A DNA stretch of 64,000 nucleotides from Pedobacter sp. L105 (GCF_009765875.1 NZ_LMUP01000002.1:558001-622000), one strand, 5' to 3'. Positions 1-9,377 are shown, counted from the stretch's first letter. Notes: generated by a model not told the origin, from the letters alone. Program-made: numbers and translations.

Positions 1-510
1 GTCGATGCGCGTATTAAATCACTGGATTTTGTATTGTTAGGAGAACATGTGGTTTTTAAGAACCAGGTATTATTCTTTCAAACCAAGAGCATTCTCGATG
101 TGGTAGAGGTTTTGGTAAAACAACCGGCTGTTGATTCTATATTGGTTGGTATTTTAATTCTTGTTTTTAGTATCCTTTTTCCGGTGATGAAATTAAGTTC
201 TACCGGTATCCATCTATTGAGTAAAAGAAAAGTGGCTGAAAATAAGTTCATCAAATACTTTGCGTTTCAGTCAGGTAAGTGGAGCATGGCGGACGTAATT
301 GTTATTGCCATACTAATGACGTATATCGGCTTAAACGGTTTATTAGAAAGTCAGTTGTCAAGCCTGAACATCCGTAGTGATTTTTTAACAATCATTACCA
401 CAAACAATACAGCTTTGCAGCCGGGTTATATCATCTTCATCAGTTTTGTATTATATGGATTGATTTTGTCTACTATTTTGAAGTCCATTACACCATATGA
501 TTCGCATTAA
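1..510 (+). CDS. PqiA-like membrane protein, 5' end cut by window edge
   Basis: The reading frame is open from base 1, so only the C-terminal part is in the window. It aligns along its whole visible length with the C-terminal third of the next gene (558-1904): both share VDARI, a GE-x-V-x-F-x-NQVLFFQ-x-KSIL stretch and a GKW-x-MADV motif. The GKW-x-M-x-DV motif and the TM spacing are typical of the paraquat-inducible protein A (PqiA) family of inner-membrane proteins linked to envelope lipid transport. About three TM segments are visible. It is a tandem paralogue of its neighbour, 47 bp away on the same strand. The family is probable; the function here is inferred. Confidence 0.6.
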   Translation, partial: VDARIKSLDFVLLGEHVVFKNQVLFFQTKSILDVVEVLVKQPAVDSILVGILILVFSILFPVMKLSSTGIHLLSKRKVAENKFIKYFAFQSGKWSMADVIVIAILMTYIGLNGLLESQLSSLNIRSDFLTIITTNNTALQPGYIIFISFVLYGLILSTILKSITPYDSH

Positions 511-557
511 ATGCTATTCAATCCATCGTTTAAATTATAATTTAATTAATTAAAACA

Positions 558-1904
558 TTGACAACTCAGCAAAAAAACACAACGGCCAAAAGATTTGGCC
601 TGCCCAATTTGATACTCATTCTAGGATTAAGTGTTCTGCTTTGCGGCGAAGCCTACTATGGTTACCGTCTCCATACACTTTCCAGTGATCAGGAGCAGAT
701 CAAAGAGGATTATAGTATGTCGAATAACATTACATTCGGACTGTTTTCTGTTGATCAGTGGCGCGATAAAATAGCGGCAGTTGTTAATCATCAGGTGCAT
801 GATTTCACGATCACTCCGGCACAAAAGAAAGCCTTACAGGCGCAGGTAGAACAGCAGTTGCATGACCTGGTCAAAAAGGCGGTTGCAGAAATTAATAAAC
901 CACAAAAAACTTTCGGCGGCAAACTGAAGAAATTTGCATTTAACAAATTTGTAGATGCCAAAGATATTTACGCACAGGTGCCTTCCTTTGCAAAAACGAT
1001 CATTGACAAAGTGAACAGTCCTGAGAGCCACAACAGGCTAAAGAACATCGCTACCAGTAAAATTAACCAGCTTGAAGACGAAACACATGATAGTACCAGT
1101 GTAGCTTATGGTCAGGTTACTAAATATTTATATAGTAAATATCGCGTTTATAACCCGGATGATTTTAATAAACAGATCACTTCGCGCTTAGCAGCTATCC
1201 GTACGGTTACTTATAATTACGCTTATGCCATGCTGGGTTGCGTTGCGGTTGCTCTCGGCTTAACTTGGTTCATGAGAAAACAGGTACATCTGCGTACCAC
1301 ACTTTTCGTGATGTCGTTGTTGTTTGCTTTAATCTTATTAGCAGTAGGCATAACAGCCTCTATTATTGAGGTTGATGCCCGTATCCAAACACTGAATTTT
1401 ATGCTTCTGGGAGAGAAAGTTGCTTTCGAGAACCAGGTACTATTTTTCCAGAGCAAAAGTATATTGGGTATAATTGAGGTACTGATCAAACAACCTAAGC
1501 CCGACGCTATCGTGGTGGGTTCTCTAATGCTCCTATTCATTATTATCTTACCTGTTTTAAGAATAATCGCAAAAGGTCTCCACATCCTAAGCACTAAAGA
1601 ACTGGCGGATAATAAAGTATTAAAATATTTAACTTTCGAGGCCGGAAAATGGGATATGGCCGATGTGATGGTAGTTGGTACAGTGATGACCTATATAGGT
1701 TTGAATGGCATTTTAAAAAGTCAGCTTTCTAATCTAAATATCCATAACAGTTTCTTAACCACAGCTACTGTTAACGACACTTCTTTACAACCCGGATTTT
1801 TTATATTTGTAGGTTATGTAGTTTTTGAATTTGTGTTGTCATTTTTATTTAAAAAAATCACGAGTAATGAAACAGCGGCATTGAAGGATGAGCGATCTGA
1901 GTAA
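558..1904 (+). CDS. PqiA-like membrane protein with N-terminal extracytoplasmic domain
   Basis: This 448-residue protein has an N-terminal TM (about 17-35), a 180-residue hydrophilic, Lys/Gln-rich region, and then about five TM segments (near 220, 250, 320, 375 and 415). The GKWDMADV motif near 370 is the PqiA-type signature. The start is TTG at 558, since no ATG lies near the open N-terminus; the next ATG, at 717, would remove the first TM. It is a tandem paralogue of the partial gene before it. PqiA proteins in proteobacteria act with MCE-domain PqiB; no MCE protein is seen in this window, so the role is open. Confidence 0.6.
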   Translation: MTTQQKNTTAKRFGLPNLILILGLSVLLCGEAYYGYRLHTLSSDQEQIKEDYSMSNNITFGLFSVDQWRDKIAAVVNHQVHDFTITPAQKKALQAQVEQQLHDLVKKAVAEINKPQKTFGGKLKKFAFNKFVDAKDIYAQVPSFAKTIIDKVNSPESHNRLKNIATSKINQLEDETHDSTSVAYGQVTKYLYSKYRVYNPDDFNKQITSRLAAIRTVTYNYAYAMLGCVAVALGLTWFMRKQVHLRTTLFVMSLLFALILLAVGITASIIEVDARIQTLNFMLLGEKVAFENQVLFFQSKSILGIIEVLIKQPKPDAIVVGSLMLLFIIILPVLRIIAKGLHILSTKELADNKVLKYLTFEAGKWDMADVMVVGTVMTYIGLNGILKSQLSNLNIHNSFLTTATVNDTSLQPGFFIFVGYVVFEFVLSFLFKKITSNETAALKDERSE

Positions 1905-2252
1905 TTTTCTATTCTTAATTGAGTTGAATATTATAAATATCAGGCATCCATCATTACACCTGTAATGACGATTTAGCTAATTTCCGCCAAAAAAATCTAA
2001 TAGCCATTTTTACTATATGAGAAACAATAGAGAGCCAATCTGAACCTCATTAAATTAGCTGAGAATGAGTTGACCGGTTCATACTTCAACCGTCCGGCAG
2101 TGTACAATGACCGTCCGATAATGAACGATCTCCATTAATGATTAAAAATTAAAATACTGTAATACAGAACGTTAAAACATAAACTACTCTTGGCACAAAC
2201 TTAGTAAATTGCCTATCAATCGTATTTGCTTTATTGATAAACCAATGCTGCC
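1905..2252 (+). promoter_or_regulatory. Regulatory gap with sigma-54-like promoter and paired GTCCG repeats
   Basis: No gene is seen in this 348-bp gap. TGGCAC at 2191-2196 followed by TTAGT at 2201-2205 has sigma-54 -24/-12 spacing, although the -12 part is imperfect (G kept, C replaced by T). About 80-100 bp upstream two direct repeats of ACCGTCCG start at 2089 and 2110. They are 21 bp apart (two helical turns), and each is followed by a TGnAC half-site (GTCCGnnnnTGnAC). This layout suits an enhancer-binding protein acting on the permease gene at 2253. The regulator is not in the window. Confidence 0.4.
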
Positions 2253-4625
2253 ATGTTTAAACTCAATTTAAAAATCGCTTTGCGTAACCTTTGGAGAAAC
2301 AAGACTTCTTCTATGATTAATATCATTGGTCTGGCAGCTGGTTTATCTGCCTGCCTGTTATTGCTGTTATATGTCAGTTATGAAATAAATTTCGACCGCC
2401 ATTTTAAGGATGCTGATAAAATTTATCAGGTAATGACCAATTTTCAGGATGCTACCGGGAAGATTACAAGTACCGGAGGATCGCCTGGAGATGGGATACC
2501 AATGGCCATCAGAGCTAAAATACCGGAGGTGGACGCAATCGCCAGAATAGGTGGTTTTGATCAGTCAATCATCGCCAATGGGCAAAACAGGTTTAAAAGA
2601 GTGGATCTCTTCGCCGACCCGGAGATTCTCAAAGTTTTCAATTATGAATTTATAGTTGGCAATCCGACTACGGCATTAAGTACGCCAAATGCTATCATTT
2701 TGACTGCGGAGACTGCGAAACTTTTATTCGGTACTACAGATGTACTGAACAGAACGGTGAGGTATAAAAACACAAATGATTTAAAAGTTACCGGCGTTAT
2801 CAAAGATCTGCCCACCAATACCTCACTCAGATTTGATTATTTGATGCCCTGGTCTTTTTTTGCAAGCATCAATGATTATGTTAAAAACCCCGGCTGGGGA
2901 AATTTCAACTTTCTGGCGATGGCTAAAGTTAACAATCCGGCCAATATCGACCTGATTAATGCTAAAGTGAAAAAGCTGTTCAATGAAAATTATAAGGACC
3001 AAAAAAACGAGAATTTCTTGTTTCCTTTATCAGATAAACATTTGTATGGCGAGTTTCTGAATGGCAAAAGTGTAGGTGGCGACATAGAACGTATTTATCT
3101 GTTTATAGCACTGGCCTTCGGCATCTTACTGGTCGCCTGTATTAATTTCATGAATATGGCCACTGCTAAATCGGAACGCAGGGCAAAGGAAGTGGGCATT
3201 AAAAAAACTATCGGCGCAACAAGGGGTTCGTTAATTACCCAATTCCTGACCGAAGCGATGGTACTAACTACCGTGGCCGTATTAATTGCGGTCGCCATTG
3301 TTGAGGCCACTCTGCCCCTATTTAATAACCTGCTGAGCATAAATATTACCATTGGATATAACAATACAGGCTATTGGCTGGGTATTCTGCTAATCGCATT
3401 GCTTACTGGTCTTTTGTCTGGCGCTTATCCGGCATTGTTCCTTTCTTCTTTTAACCCGATCCAAACTTTAAAAAAGAAAACAGCAAGGGCAAAATTGATT
3501 CCTATTAACTTAAGGCAAGTACTGGTGGTTGTACAATTTTCTTTTGCCATTATGCTGATCATTGCTACGCTTGTGATCTATAAACAAATGCAGTTTATAA
3601 AGAACAGACCGGTGGGTTACCATATCAATTTGCTTGCAGAGATGCCCCAGGATGGTGAACTGTCTGGTCAGTTTGACCTTTTTAAGGAGCAGGCACTTAA
3701 AACCGGGGCGGTCAATTTTGTCAATGAGTCATCACGGGGAATGACAGACGTAGGCAGTTGGTTTTACGGCTTTAAATGGCCAGGAATGGAAGAAAAGGGG
3801 AAAGAAATTGTTTTCAATCGCCTGGAAACACAGTATGATTTTGTGAAGACCAACGGTGTGGAGCTGGTGTCCGGGCGCGATTTCTCCAGGGAATTTGCAT
3901 CAGACACTGCAGGAATTTTGCTGAGCAGTACGGCGGTAAAGGCGATGAAGGTGAAAGATCCGATGGGAATGAACGTTGTTCTTTTTGGAAAACAGCTCAA
4001 AGTAATAGGTGTATTTAAAGATTTTACCTGGGACTCTCCTTATCGTTCAGGCCGCCAGATGGTGATTATTTTTAATAAAAATCCGGCAGGAATTATCAAT
4101 ATGCGGTTAAATCCCGCTAACAGTTTGAGTAAGAATATCGAGTTAATTTCAGCTATTGCTAAAAATATCAATCCGGACTATCCTGTAGAAATTAACTTTG
4201 CCAATGACCTGTATGCCAGAAAAATGCAGTCAGAAAAAATTCTGGGTATTCTGGCTAATCTGTTTGGGGGCATAGCGATACTGATCTCTTGTCTGGGCCT
4301 TTACGGACTGGTTGCTTACAGCGCAGAACAGCGTACCAAAGAATTTGGTGTACGCCGTGTACTGGGTGCATCAGTTGGCAATATTATGAGCCTGCTTTCG
4401 GTTTCTTTTCTAAAAATGGTAGTTGTGTCTGCCTGTGTTGGTGTACCTGTGGCATATTATCTGATGAACAGATGGCTCACAAATTTTGAGTTTAGAACAA
4501 CGATATCTTTGTCAATTATATTGATATCAATAGTAGGAACTGTAGTTATTGCGTTTCTGACGGTCAGTTTTCAGGCATATAAAGCGGCGAAAGCCAACCC
4601 GGTAGAAGCGCTGAAGTACGAGTAA
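2253..4625 (+). CDS. FtsX/MacB-type ABC transporter permease
   Basis: This 790-residue protein is of the Bacteroidota ABC-permease type with two FtsX domains. The N-terminus (KIALRNLWRNK) leads into TM1 (about 20-42). A MacB-like periplasmic domain follows (about 45-275), then three TM segments (about 285-400), a fourth near 430, a second periplasmic domain (about 450-640) and three terminal TM segments. Both FtsX cores carry the family motif: RR-x-KE-x-GI-K in the first half and Q-x-TKE-x-GVRR in the second. The protein ends in the usual NPVEALKYE. No ATPase gene is adjacent, which is normal for this expanded family. Substrate unknown; export of a peptide or signal is the usual assumption. 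Confidence 0.88.
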   Translation: MFKLNLKIALRNLWRNKTSSMINIIGLAAGLSACLLLLLYVSYEINFDRHFKDADKIYQVMTNFQDATGKITSTGGSPGDGIPMAIRAKIPEVDAIARIGGFDQSIIANGQNRFKRVDLFADPEILKVFNYEFIVGNPTTALSTPNAIILTAETAKLLFGTTDVLNRTVRYKNTNDLKVTGVIKDLPTNTSLRFDYLMPWSFFASINDYVKNPGWGNFNFLAMAKVNNPANIDLINAKVKKLFNENYKDQKNENFLFPLSDKHLYGEFLNGKSVGGDIERIYLFIALAFGILLVACINFMNMATAKSERRAKEVGIKKTIGATRGSLITQFLTEAMVLTTVAVLIAVAIVEATLPLFNNLLSINITIGYNNTGYWLGILLIALLTGLLSGAYPALFLSSFNPIQTLKKKTARAKLIPINLRQVLVVVQFSFAIMLIIATLVIYKQMQFIKNRPVGYHINLLAEMPQDGELSGQFDLFKEQALKTGAVNFVNESSRGMTDVGSWFYGFKWPGMEEKGKEIVFNRLETQYDFVKTNGVELVSGRDFSREFASDTAGILLSSTAVKAMKVKDPMGMNVVLFGKQLKVIGVFKDFTWDSPYRSGRQMVIIFNKNPAGIINMRLNPANSLSKNIELISAIAKNINPDYPVEINFANDLYARKMQSEKILGILANLFGGIAILISCLGLYGLVAYSAEQRTKEFGVRRVLGASVGNIMSLLSVSFLKMVVVSACVGVPVAYYLMNRWLTNFEFRTTISLSIILISIVGTVVIAFLTVSFQAYKAAKANPVEALKYE

Positions 4626-4676
4626 TTGTACTTGGTTCCCAGCCATGCTACATGCGGAATAAGATTGATATTATTG

Positions 4677-4841
4677 TCAGTATTTGATTTTGGAGCTGCG
4701 TCTAAAATAGGATAAGCCAAATATAGATAAAAATTGATATACTAAAAGCCACATCAAAAATGGATACGAGAAAATAAATCCAATTGCCACAATTAAAAAT
4801 TGCAGGTAGATCAATTTTAATTTGATTAAAAAATTAGCCAT
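4677..4841 (-). CDS. Possible small hydrophobic protein (54 aa)
   Basis: A short open frame starts with ATG at 4841 and encodes MANFLIKLKLIY then a run of hydrophobic and aromatic residues, ending in a basic tail (RRSSKIK). It would form one or two TM helices. It lies 85 bp downstream of the phosphatidyltransferase on the same strand, so it could be its last operon member. It could also be chance in AT-rich DNA or a fragment of a larger membrane gene. No family recognised. Confidence 0.25.
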   Translation of the reverse strand: MANFLIKLKLIYLQFLIVAIGFIFSYPFLMWLLVYQFLSIFGLSYFRRSSKIKY

Positions 4842-4925
4842 TATAAAATAATTGAGGAGTCAGTTTAAATATATAGAATCTGATTCTGGTGATCGCGACG
4901 ATCTAAAATTGCCAGCTGATCATCG

Positions 4926-5540
4926 CTAGCCGTTAAACATTTTATTCCTTTTAATCGGTTTCCCTTGTCTGATCAGAATCGCGTGATAAAAGCTCGGGAC
5001 ATCATTTTCCCATTTACGTATGATAAGCAGGATTGCGATGATTTCCATGCGGGTAATCATTCCGATATAAAAACAAGTCATAAATAACCAGCTGGAATCA
5101 CAAGTGCTAATAACTTGTACCAATGTACCGAGAATAGTTAAAGTCCACACTTTTGAAAGTATAGCATGTGTTGCTACCTCTTTCCTAAATTTAAGATAAC
5201 TAATCAGGTATGTTAATGCTTCTGCACCCAATAATGCGACAAGCAAAAATGCATTTTCTTTAAAGAACGTACCGCAGATCACATAAGCCCCGGCTAATGC
5301 ACTTAACCAGAAAATCTGATCTATAAATGAATCCATTCGCCGGAGTTTAACCGTTGAAACATTTAATTTGCGGGCTATAATTCCATCAAAGACATCTGAT
5401 ATCAGGCCAATAATAAGTAAAGTATTAATGATAGGCCTGAAATGTTCCGGTTGTATAAAACTCAGAAGTAATATAATGATGCTGAATAATAAACGGCTAT
5501 AAATTAACAGAATAGGAATGTGGATATAGTATTTTCTCAT
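4926..5540 (-). CDS. CDP-alcohol phosphatidyltransferase family protein
   Basis: This 204-residue integral membrane enzyme would move a phosphatidyl group from CDP-diacylglycerol (or a related CDP-alcohol) to an alcohol, as in phospholipid synthesis. The CDP-OH-P signature is seen as DVFDGIIAR, eight residues, then L, three residues, D, three residues, D (DSFID). All four aspartates are in place. The usual second glycine (the G of Gx3Dx3D) is replaced by leucine, which is unusual. Five or six TM segments fit the family's length (about 200 aa). The acceptor alcohol cannot be told. Confidence 0.8.
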   Translation of the reverse strand: MRKYYIHIPILLIYSRLLFSIIILLLSFIQPEHFRPIINTLLIIGLISDVFDGIIARKLNVSTVKLRRMDSFIDQIFWLSALAGAYVICGTFFKENAFLLVALLGAEALTYLISYLKFRKEVATHAILSKVWTLTILGTLVQVISTCDSSWLFMTCFYIGMITRMEIIAILLIIRKWENDVPSFYHAILIRQGKPIKRNKMFNG

Positions 5541-5588
5541 TTTAACTCAGAACCTGAAAAATCTTTGTTAGTATTCAGACCTATATGG

Positions 5589-5939
5589 TCATCCTTTTTT
5601 GGTGATATGTTTTTTGTGCTCAATTCCCCACTTAATCATTTCCAGCAAAATTGCACTGAACGTTTTGCAATAATCTGTAGTTTTATATTCAATAAGCACC
5701 GGGGAAGTGCCGTGTACTGTACGGCTAATGATGCCGTTAAGTTCCAATTCCTTAAGCTCTTTAGACAGCATTCTGGTTGTAATTCCAGGAATGCTCCTCT
5801 CTATTTCCCTGTACCTGGTGTTACCATTGCATAAGGAATTCATAATTGGGAGTTTCCATTTTCCTCCGATAACATAAAGGGTATCCTGAAGGGCTTGTAT
5901 CTCCTGTGCTTCGTTTCTAACAATTGTTGAAGTATCCAT
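5589..5939 (-). CDS. HxlR-family winged-helix transcriptional regulator
   Basis: The 116-residue protein has the HxlR pattern: IGGKWKLPI in helix 1, RYREIERSIPGITTRMLSKELKEL across the recognition region (long run abbreviated by family), and a GII-x-R wing. HxlR proteins sense redox or electrophile signals and commonly control a divergent oxidoreductase. Here the divergent neighbour is a short-chain dehydrogenase whose start lies 83 bp away, with a palindrome between them. The only cysteine is in the middle (NSLCNG), not at the N-terminus as in the classic redox-sensing members. Confidence 0.88.
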   Translation of the reverse strand: MDTSTIVRNEAQEIQALQDTLYVIGGKWKLPIMNSLCNGNTRYREIERSIPGITTRMLSKELKELELNGIISRTVHGTSPVLIEYKTTDYCKTFSAILLEMIKWGIEHKKHITKKG

Positions 5940-5956
5940 GTGGTGTAAATAGTGTG

Positions 5957-5972
5957 GTATACATGAGTATAC
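5957..5972. promoter_or_regulatory. Palindromic operator candidate between HxlR and SDR
   Basis: GTATAC-ATGA-GTATAC is an inverted repeat of two 6-bp arms with a 4-bp spacer. It sits 18 bp upstream of the HxlR start codon and about 50 bp upstream of the divergent SDR start. Position and symmetry fit an HxlR-dimer site that controls both genes. Binding is inferred. Confidence 0.4.
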
Positions 5973-6000
5973 TGGTTACGAATGTATATCAAATTAGCCA

Positions 6001-6008
6001 TACTTTTG
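6001..6008 (+). promoter_or_regulatory. Bacteroidota -7 promoter box of SDR gene
   Basis: TACTTTTG matches the TAnnTTTG -7 box of Bacteroidota primary-sigma promoters. It lies 15 bp before the ATG of the SDR gene, which predicts a very short leader. No clear -33 TTG box was found at the expected distance. Confidence 0.4.
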
Positions 6009-6022
6009 ATAAAAATATTACC

Positions 6023-6844
6023 ATGGCAAATACAATTTTTATTACGGGTACCAGCAGCGGTCTTGGACGGTTAATGGCAATTCATTTTGCAAAAAACGGG
6101 TGGAATGTTGCAGCGACTATGCGCACACCGGAAAAGGAAACAGAATTCAATGCCTTTCCCCAAATTAAGATATTTAAATTGGATGTAACGCAGGTGGATA
6201 CCGTAACAGTAGCTGTTGACAATGCCATCGCAGCCTTTGGAACGATAGATGTCATTGTGAACAATGCAGGTATCGGTATGTATGGTGCGCTGGAATTAAC
6301 AAATGACGCTGACATTGAAAAACAATTTGCAGTGAATGTAAAAGGCGTGATCAATGTGATACGCGCGTTTTTACCTCATTTAAGGGCTAATAGGGCTGGG
6401 AAAATTATCAATATCAGTTCTTTGATGGGCATTAGCACTGCACTACCTTTGGGCTCCTTATATAATATGTCAAAATTCGCGTTAGAGGGACTTACAGAAG
6501 GTTTGACATTCGAATTAAAGCCGTTGAATATAGATCTCCATTTGGTTGAACCAGGCGGATTTGGATCTGCCTTTGGCGAAAATATAACCTTTAGCAAAAG
6601 CGAGGAAATTAAAGATTATGACCTGATTACAGGGAAAGTTTCAACAGTACTCCATGCTGCTTCCGGTGCGGGAATGAAGATTACTGCACAGCCGATTGTT
6701 GATGAGATTTATGCATTGGCCAGCGGGAAAAGTAAGGCATTTAGAACAGTAGTTGGAAAAGATGCTAAAATGGTCGTTTTCCTGCGAAAGATTCTCCCGA
6801 TCAATGCATTTCTAAAGATACTGGGTAAAAAATTCTTAAGTTAA
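6023..6844 (+). CDS. Short-chain dehydrogenase/reductase (SDR)
   Basis: This 273-residue classical SDR is an NAD(P)H-dependent oxidoreductase of the cytoplasm. Its cofactor motif is TGTSSGLG (9-16), the structural NNAG is at 80-83, the catalytic serine is at about 132-133 and Y147-x3-K151 is the active-site pair. I start it at ATG 6023, because the frame open before it is promoter DNA and SDRs begin a few residues before the TGxxxGxG motif. It is divergent from an HxlR regulator and is the likely target of that regulator. Substrate unknown. Confidence 0.9.
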   Translation: MANTIFITGTSSGLGRLMAIHFAKNGWNVAATMRTPEKETEFNAFPQIKIFKLDVTQVDTVTVAVDNAIAAFGTIDVIVNNAGIGMYGALELTNDADIEKQFAVNVKGVINVIRAFLPHLRANRAGKIINISSLMGISTALPLGSLYNMSKFALEGLTEGLTFELKPLNIDLHLVEPGGFGSAFGENITFSKSEEIKDYDLITGKVSTVLHAASGAGMKITAQPIVDEIYALASGKSKAFRTVVGKDAKMVVFLRKILPINAFLKILGKKFLS

Positions 6845-6855
6845 TGCTCGTAAAA

Positions 6856-6883
6856 ACAGCCGGCACAGCAAGGTACCGGCTGT
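6856..6883. terminator. Stem-loop between convergent SDR genes
   Basis: ACAGCCGG and CCGGCTGT form an 8-bp perfect stem around a 12-base loop. It lies just after the plus-strand SDR and 9 bp past the end of the minus-strand SDR. A U-tract is weak, so it may serve both directions as a bidirectional terminator. Confidence 0.55.
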
Positions 6884-6891
6884 GAAATTAA

Positions 6892-7758
6892 TTAGGAAAA
6901 TTTTTGAGAATCAGCTTTCAGTTCGTCATCAAAATCTGTCGACAAGGTTAAGCCTTTCCAGGCTTCAAACTCCTCCTGCTCAGCCGTTCTTTTTTGCATA
7001 ACAATTTGATAGGCATCAGGTCCCATTAATAAATGTACTGGTGGATTTTGTTCTTTCGACAAACTTATTAGTGCAGCCACCAGTTTTTCCGGATCTCCAG
7101 GCTGTTTGCCATTAATGGCTCTAAGCCTGTCAACTAATGCTTCCACATGGTATTCATCAATGGCATTTTCAGAAATAAGTTCATCGCCTTTATCCAGAAA
7201 GCTGGTTCTGAAAAAACCCGGAGCCACTACAGTAACTTTAACACCAAATGGCTTAATTTCTTCGGCGAGTGACTCCGATAAACCAATCACTGCGAATTTT
7301 CCTGCTGCATAACTTGGCGAATTGGCAAAACCTTTGTAACCTGCAACAGAAGAAATATTAAAGATATAGCCTGAGCGTTGTTGCCTGAAGTGCGGCATGG
7401 CTGCACGGATTACATTGATTGTTCCGAATAGATTAACATCTATGGTCTTTCGAAATTCTTCATTTGAGAGCACCTCTACACTGCCGTAGATGGAGTACCC
7501 CGCATTGTTTACGATAACATCCAGCTTACCAAAGTGTGCTATCGTTTTCGTAATAGCACTGTTAACACTCCCTTCATCGGTAATGTCTACTGTTAAAGCC
7601 AATAAATTTTCTTTATCAGCTGTAATTACGCGTCCTATTTCTTCAGCATTCCTGGAAGTGGCAGCTACTTTATAACCCGTTTGAAGTAATAATTTAATTA
7701 GTGAAAGGCCCAGGCCTTTTGATGCGCCGGTAACAAACCAGACTTTTTCATTTTCCAT
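6892..7758 (-). CDS. Short-chain dehydrogenase/reductase (SDR)
   Basis: This 288-residue classical SDR shows TGASKGLG (10-17), NNAG (84-87), S136/S137 and Y150-x3-K154. I start it at ATG 7758, directly before the nucleotide-binding strand. The 21 codons open upstream contain no family sequence. The long C-terminal part (about 230-288) after the fold is common in this subgroup of Bacteroidota oxidoreductases. It lies 71 bp downstream of an AraC regulator on the same strand, so the two are probably co-transcribed or the regulator controls it. Confidence 0.9.
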   Translation of the reverse strand: MENEKVWFVTGASKGLGLSLIKLLLQTGYKVAATSRNAEEIGRVITADKENLLALTVDITDEGSVNSAITKTIAHFGKLDVIVNNAGYSIYGSVEVLSNEEFRKTIDVNLFGTINVIRAAMPHFRQQRSGYIFNISSVAGYKGFANSPSYAAGKFAVIGLSESLAEEIKPFGVKVTVVAPGFFRTSFLDKGDELISENAIDEYHVEALVDRLRAINGKQPGDPEKLVAALISLSKEQNPPVHLLMGPDAYQIVMQKRTAEQEEFEAWKGLTLSTDFDDELKADSQKFS

Positions 7759-7829
7759 AACGATTATTATTTTATACAGCAAAGCTATAAAACACATCAT
7801 CGCCTGATTTATGAAATTCAAACAGCTAT

Positions 7830-8732
7830 TTATGAATATGCGACGGATTTGCGTCGAAAATCAGTTGGATTTTCACCGGTATTTTTCTTAAAATAAATAT
7901 TGAAGTTAGAGCTGTAGTTAAAACCAAGGCAATAACCGATTGCGGTGATATCCCAGTCGCTGTAAATCAACAATGCTTTCGCTTCTTTAATAATTCTGGC
8001 CGCAATTAGTTCTGAAGTAGTTTTACCGGTTGTTTCCCTGACTGCCCTGTTCAGGTGATTAGGATGAACCGCCAGTTGACTGGCCATTTGGCCAGGACTT
8101 TTTAGCTTGATTGGATGGTGAGGTGAAACAATTGGGAACTGCTGCTCCAATAATGCTGAAAAAAGATGGCTGATTCTCTCAGAAGAATGACCTGTTTGAA
8201 AATTTTTATCAACAGGCTTGATCTTAAGACCCTCATGAATAAGGATTTGAACATAACTACGGAGCAGTTGATATTTGTTTTGATAAGGTGAGAGAAGCTC
8301 GCTAATCATTTTTTCAAAAACATTTTTTACAAAAGAGACCATTTGATCGTCGGGAAATAAGACATGCTCACCATCGATTTTAAATAATGGCGACTGCGAT
8401 AAACTTTCTGCCCGCAACATATGATCCATAAAGTCTTCTTTAAATAAACAGAAGTAACCTTCCTCGTCTTTTGTCAACGGTTCCCACGAATAGGGAATAA
8501 GCGGATTTGAATAAGTAAGAATTGGTTGGTTGATTTTATAACTTTTATCAGCATATGAAATTAGCCCTTCGCCTTTTGTAAGTAAGGATATTTTATAAAA
8601 ATCGCGCCGGTAATGCGGTAAAGGTGTTGTCTTTTGAAAATCTTCGATTTTATAAACGTTAAACTTGCCTGGCAAAGCGTTGTCATTATTAAACCGGTGA
8701 TAGAAATCTTCCAAACGCTCGACAGCTTTCAT
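7830..8732 (-). CDS. AraC-family transcriptional regulator
   Basis: The 300-residue protein has an N-terminal cupin-like sensing region (about 15-120; LTKGEGLISYADKSYKI) and a C-terminal double helix-turn-helix (about 195-295). The C-terminal part shows HLNRAVRETTGKTTSELI in the first HTH and the AraC signature I-x-x-CLGFNYSSNFNIYFKKNTGENPTDFR (abbreviated) in the second. I start it at ATG 8732 (MKAVERL) rather than 22 codons upstream. It probably regulates the SDR just downstream. Confidence 0.88.
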   Translation of the reverse strand: MKAVERLEDFYHRFNNDNALPGKFNVYKIEDFQKTTPLPHYRRDFYKISLLTKGEGLISYADKSYKINQPILTYSNPLIPYSWEPLTKDEEGYFCLFKEDFMDHMLRAESLSQSPLFKIDGEHVLFPDDQMVSFVKNVFEKMISELLSPYQNKYQLLRSYVQILIHEGLKIKPVDKNFQTGHSSERISHLFSALLEQQFPIVSPHHPIKLKSPGQMASQLAVHPNHLNRAVRETTGKTTSELIAARIIKEAKALLIYSDWDITAIGYCLGFNYSSNFNIYFKKNTGENPTDFRRKSVAYS

Positions 8733-8802
8733 GATATTATTTATGAAAATCAAATATCTGAATAATTTGGGAGAAGTCGAATTAAATTCTGTTTCCAAAT
8801 GA

Positions 8803-9342
8803 GCAGCAGAATTTCAAAAAGTTGAGAAAATCAGATGCCGTGACTATTACGACAAAGGAGCTACTATAACAGTAGAAATTTTTGATGACAGGGCAGAGAT
8901 CGGTAATCCTGGTGGGTTGGTCAGCGCAATCGATCAAGCGGATTTTGGTACATGCAGCCATTCCAGAAACCCACTTATATTTGGTCTATTTAATAGAATG
9001 AACATGGTTGAGCAAATTGGTTCGGGCATCAGCAGAATGAATAAACTGATGAATGAGGCAGCATTGCCGCAACCGGAATACAGGATTAAAGGAATGTTTA
9101 CAGTAATTTTCAAGCGGCCGGTAAAAACTGTGGTAAAACCAGATGATACTGTGGTAAAAACTGTGGAAGAAATCATATTTCAACTTATAAGAATGAATTC
9201 TAAAGCGTCTAGCATGGAAATGGCAGAAGCTACAAACCTAACCATAAGAGGAGTGGAATATCAGCTCAATAAGCTAAAAAACTCTGGTAAGATCGAAAGA
9301 GTTGGCCCTGCAAATGGAGGGTATTGGCGAATAACTGATTAA
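8803..9342 (+). pseudogene. C-terminal remnant of AlbA_2/RecG-like ATP-binding regulator
   Basis: The frame is open from 8803 without a plausible start. It reads RCRDYYDKGA, EIFDDRAEIGNPGGL, then LIFGLFNRMNMVEQIGSGISRM. This is the RecG C-terminal-like ATPase module (HATPase_c_4) that normally follows an N-terminal AlbA_2 (Schlafen-type) domain in about 400-500-residue bacterial regulators. A winged-helix end (about residues 120-180, TNLTIRGVEYQLNKLKNSGKIER) is intact. The first 250 or more residues are missing and the usual HRDY has become CRDY. It is therefore a decayed gene that marks the left side of the accessory region. Confidence 0.65.
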
Positions 9343-9377
9343 TAAGATTTAGTCGTAAGAATGTGAGCCAACCTAAT

